Positions 61,410 through 64,000 of a stretch of DNA of 64,000 nucleotides are shown here, piece after piece. The stretch lies in contig NZ_OY782038.1 of the NCBI RefSeq assembly GCF_963677575.1, positions 5,353,001-5,417,000 on the forward strand, read 5' to 3'. The notes beneath the pieces are model-generated. The model saw only the letters and a list, made by a program, of their open reading frames with translations, did not search any database and was not told the origin of the DNA. Made by a program: the position numbers and the translations under genes. Positions within the stretch are counted from its first letter, which is position 1. Each line of letters begins with the position of its first letter. The DNA is from an uncultured Draconibacterium sp. (GTDB lineage Bacteria > Bacteroidota > Bacteroidia > Bacteroidales > Prolixibacteraceae).

Positions 61410-62507
61410 CTAATTCTGTAGTTCCGAAACATACAATTTTACAAAGCTGTCCATTTCAGCAAACTGTTCTTCCATGCTTTGCAATAATTTGTATTGTGCG
61501 CGTGCACGAACCAAATTATGATCGGTAGATTTGGTTTTGTAATAATTATCTCCGTCAATGTAATCCATCAAAAATCGCAAAATCTGTTCGTAGGTAATGT
61601 AACGCGCTGAAAATGCCAGGTATTCAATTTCTTTCGGGATCAGGAATGAAGCTGTTTCCTCCAGATATCCTTTGGAAAAAGCTTTAAAGATGGCCATGTC
61701 CATCGAAACATTTTCCAGATTTGTATCGTCTTCCAAACCGGTGTTGGTGTAAAAACGCATGGCATCGCCAAAGTCGTTTAGTACGGTGCTGTTAAGTACG
61801 GTGTCTAAATCAATAACACAAAGTACTTCGCCGTTTTTATCGAATAAAATGTTGTTTATTTTGGTGTCGTTGTGACTGATGCGTGTTGGAATTTCTCCGT
61901 TTTCCACCAACTCCCAAAATGCCAGCATTTCCGATTTTCTACTTTCGATCCACGAAATTTCTTCGCTCACTTTTTCTTTTCTGCCAACCGGATCTTTTGC
62001 CAGCACCTCGTTCCACTGTTTAAAACGGTAACGGATATCGTGAAAACCAGGAAGAATATTTACAAGCGGCTCTTTTAAATCGGCTACCAGCGATTGGAAT
62101 TTTCCAATTCCTTTACCACCGGCATACGCCAGTTCCGGTGTTTCTGCAGCTTCATAAGCGATGGTGTCTTCTATAAAAAGACAAACTGCCCAAAATTCTT
62201 CTTCGTCATCAAGAAAATACAGTTCTTCATCCTTGGCGGGAATGACGGTCATTGCCTCCCGCAACGGATCGCCACCGGCATCAACAACTTTCTTTTTAAT
62301 GTGCGTGCAAACTTTTTCAATATTTTCCATCATCGCGGGGATGGGAGAGAAGATGTTTTTGTTTTTGCGCTGCAGAATATACCGGGGACCACTGTTTTTG
62401 GTAGTAATAATAAAGGTGTCGTTTATAAAACCTTCGCCCAATGGTTTTACGTTTTCAATTTCGGCTTCGAGCTGAAAGTTTTGTGCAATGCTTTTTAGAT
62501 CCGTCAT
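61410..62507 (-). CDS. N-acetylhexosamine 1-kinase-like (APH-fold) sugar kinase
   Basis: The 365-residue protein has the aminoglycoside-phosphotransferase fold. The catalytic loop is ISHNDTKINNILFD and the metal-binding motif VLCVIDLDTV, with Asp in HND and IDLD. The N-terminal lobe has PLGEGFINDTFII, and RYILQRKNKNIF contains the ATP-lobe Lys. The layout matches NahK-type kinases of the lacto-N-biose pathway, which phosphorylate GlcNAc or GalNAc at C1. The nucleotidyltransferase gene next to it (72-base gap) would complete NDP-sugar formation. The specific sugar is inferred. Confidence 0.82.
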   Translation of the reverse strand: MTDLKSIAQNFQLEAEIENVKPLGEGFINDTFIITTKNSGPRYILQRKNKNIFSPIPAMMENIEKVCTHIKKKVVDAGGDPLREAMTVIPAKDEELYFLDDEEEFWAVCLFIEDTIAYEAAETPELAYAGGKGIGKFQSLVADLKEPLVNILPGFHDIRYRFKQWNEVLAKDPVGRKEKVSEEISWIESRKSEMLAFWELVENGEIPTRISHNDTKINNILFDKNGEVLCVIDLDTVLNSTVLNDFGDAMRFYTNTGLEDDTNLENVSMDMAIFKAFSKGYLEETASFLIPKEIEYLAFSARYITYEQILRFLMDYIDGDNYYKTKSTDHNLVRARAQYKLLQSMEEQFAEMDSFVKLYVSELQN

Positions 62508-62578
62508 ATTTGTATTAATAGGTAAGAAGCCGGGAGTTATAATTCCCGACTTCCTGTTTTATATATAAGGTATATGTA

Positions 62579-63478
62579 TTACCAGAGTTTCGCCGGATAC
62601 ACACCTTCTTTAATTAAGGCGTTAATTTTATTTACCACAATTGGTTTGTCCTCTTTGTAAGTTACGCCAAACCACGGCGAGTTGGCTTCAAGTACTTTTA
62701 CTTCCACCTCTTTGTCTTCGATCATTTCGAAAACTACCGAAGGAATGTACATTTCTGATTTTGGTTTGTCTATCTCAGTTTCAAGGAATTTTACAAATTT
62801 GCTTTCCAGTGTCTTGAAAATCGAAGGATGAAAACCCCAGAAATTCATCGACACTCTTTCGTTTCCTGTTAAAGGAGTTTCCGATCCATCTTCCGCAATG
62901 GTAACGGCAGCATTTTCTTTTTTGAATATTTTGTGAGTCTCAACAATCTTTATCAGGTTGTTCTTTTCGTTTACCGTGCACATACCCCGCGAAACTGATC
63001 CGTGTTCCGACAACGTGTTTTTAAGTTGGTAACCGATCATCGAAAAAGTTTGTTCCTGCACTGAGTTGTTCAGGAAGTCGGCCATAATCTGGTAGGCTCC
63101 CTCTCCGTAAAAGTCGTCGGCATTTATTGCGCAAAAAGGCTCGTTAATGACGTCTTTGGCAACCAATATTGCATGCGCTGTTCCCCAGGGTTTTTCACGT
63201 CCTTCGGGCAATGAAAAACCTTCAGGCAGGTTATCCAGCTCCTGAAAAACATATTCCACATCGATTTTACCACTTAGTTTTGCTTCAAACTTTTCTTTAA
63301 AAGCATCGGCAAAACTTTCGCGAATTACAAAAACTACTTTGCCAAAACCGGCGCGAATGGCGTCGAAAATTGTGTAGTCGATAATTGCCTCTTCATTTGG
63401 GCCAACAGGTTCAACCTGTTTAAGGCCTCCAAAACGACTTCCCATTCCGGCAGCCAGTATGAGTAAGGTTGGTTTCAT
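62579..63478 (-). CDS. Sugar-phosphate nucleotidyltransferase
   Basis: The 299-residue protein starts MKPTLLILAAGMGSRFGGLKQ, the nucleotidyltransferase GxGxRxxxxK signature. It has INADDFYGEGAY (metal-binding Asp) and EHGSVSRGMC. It activates a sugar 1-phosphate to an NDP-sugar. Adjacent to the NahK-like kinase on the same strand, it probably uses the kinase product. Base specificity is not evident. Confidence 0.87.
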   Translation of the reverse strand: MKPTLLILAAGMGSRFGGLKQVEPVGPNEEAIIDYTIFDAIRAGFGKVVFVIRESFADAFKEKFEAKLSGKIDVEYVFQELDNLPEGFSLPEGREKPWGTAHAILVAKDVINEPFCAINADDFYGEGAYQIMADFLNNSVQEQTFSMIGYQLKNTLSEHGSVSRGMCTVNEKNNLIKIVETHKIFKKENAAVTIAEDGSETPLTGNERVSMNFWGFHPSIFKTLESKFVKFLETEIDKPKSEMYIPSVVFEMIEDKEVEVKVLEANSPWFGVTYKEDKPIVVNKINALIKEGVYPAKLW

Positions 63479-63539
63479 TATTCTAATTTTTGGTTTTTAA
63501 ATTTCTTTTCTTCGTGCTTCATTCTCCCAACTTCCGACA

Positions 63540-64000
63540 CTATTTGTACCAGCTTGAATACATATGGTAGGCATTTGCAATTCGCTCTACCTCGCCATGT
63601 AACAGTTCTGCACTGATATCTTTTACTTTCCGGGCCGGAATGCCTGCATAAACACTGCCCGATTCAACACGCGTATTTTTGGTAACTACCGAGCCGGCAG
63701 CAATTATCGAATTACTTTCTACAATTGCATTGTCAAGTATAACAGCGTTCATACCAATCATTACATTATCTTTAATGGTACAACCATGAACAATGGCACC
63801 GTGCGCAATAGTTACGTTGTTGCCAATATTGGTAGGGCTTTTTTGGTAGGTAGCGTGTATCGTAGCATTGTCTTGCACGTTGGTGTTATTACCTATTTTA
63901 ATGTAATGCACATCGCCACGAATTACAGCATTGTACCAAATACTACAGTTGTTACCTAGCTCCACGTCGCCTATAAGTGTTGCTGTTTCAGCCAGAAAGC
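63540..64000 (-). CDS. Gamma carbonic anhydrase-like hexapeptide protein (start beyond window)
   Basis: The frame runs from a stop at 63540 to the right edge. The visible part is FLAETATLIGDVELGNNCSIWYNAVIRGD at the edge, then a left-handed beta-helix of hexapeptide repeats (IGNNTNVQDNATIHATY, IGNNVTIAHGAIVHGC, VMIGMNAVILD). The His residues in IHA, IAHG and VHGC are in the positions that bind zinc in the gamma carbonic anhydrase family. A C-terminal helix (ELLHGEVERIANAYHMYSSWY) completes it. The GTG at 63965 is an internal codon, not the start. Whether it has carbonic anhydrase activity is unproven for this branch. Confidence 0.85.
   Translation of the reverse strand, partial: FLAETATLIGDVELGNNCSIWYNAVIRGDVHYIKIGNNTNVQDNATIHATYQKSPTNIGNNVTIAHGAIVHGCTIKDNVMIGMNAVILDNAIVESNSIIAAGSVVTKNTRVESGSVYAGIPARKVKDISAELLHGEVERIANAYHMYSSWYK

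Overview
The window looks like the chromosome of a free-living, probably aquatic member of the Bacteroidota (Bacteroidia, Marinilabiliales/Prolixibacteraceae-like; the rank is an inference). The evidence is a SusC/SusD pair, a type IX secretion sorting domain on a protease, His_kinase/LytTR two-component genes, DUF4097 and GIN-domain surface proteins, a eukaryote-like (GT3) glycogen synthase, the order CBS-nadK-DUF6089-uppS-bamA-ompH-ompH, many SPII or SPI leader peptides ending in AQ or SC, and TAnnTTTG promoter -7 boxes.

Layout. 1-13.3 kb: 5' part of a DEAD-box helicase, a stand-alone archaeal-type ThrRS editing domain, two haem-binding (CxxCH) proteins, a T9SS-exported trypsin-like protease, a TlpA-type thioredoxin, a GT2, an ECF sigma / anti-sigma / DUF4097 operon, an amino-acid racemase and a U32 protein. 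13.3-22.3 kb is the most accessory-like part. It has a TPR protein, then an AT-rich island bounded by diverged direct repeats that carries a lipoprotein and an ATPase plus TOPRIM-like pair (a likely defence module). A PIG-L deacetylase, a GH5 enzyme framed by two REP-like inverted-repeat elements, and an IS630 element with a frameshifted transposase follow. 22.3-36.3 kb: ettA, a frameshifted membrane-protein gene, a TolB-like propeller, photolyase, a LytS-LytS-LytTR module whose second kinase has lost its phospho-acceptor histidine, a class IV aminotransferase, a YqhD-like alcohol dehydrogenase and a GIN-domain protein. 36.3-44.9 kb: S9 and M14 peptidases, a TlpA lipoprotein, a Gfo/Idh/MocA oxidoreductase overlapping malQ, and an alpha/beta hydrolase. 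45-53 kb: pdxJ diverging from the cell-envelope cluster CBS-nadK-DUF6089-uppS-bamA-ompH-ompH. 53-64 kb: SusC/SusD, GT3 glycogen synthase, murI, a NahK-like sugar kinase with a partner nucleotidyltransferase, and a gamma carbonic anhydrase running off the end.

How genes fit together. uppS (lipid carrier), bamA and the two Skp-like chaperones (outer-membrane assembly) and murI (D-Glu for peptidoglycan) form an envelope-biogenesis neighbourhood into which a SusCD pair and glycogen synthase are placed. malQ and glycogen synthase point to glycogen/maltodextrin metabolism. The sugar kinase and nucleotidyltransferase probably make an NDP-sugar from a salvaged sugar. The two LytS-like proteins and LytTR regulator form one signalling unit.

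No tRNA, rRNA or CRISPR array was seen. Three intergenic regions carry a peculiar dispersed low-complexity repeat built from shared modules. Coordinates of alternative starts were chosen by eye; all family assignments come from motif recognition without database searches.
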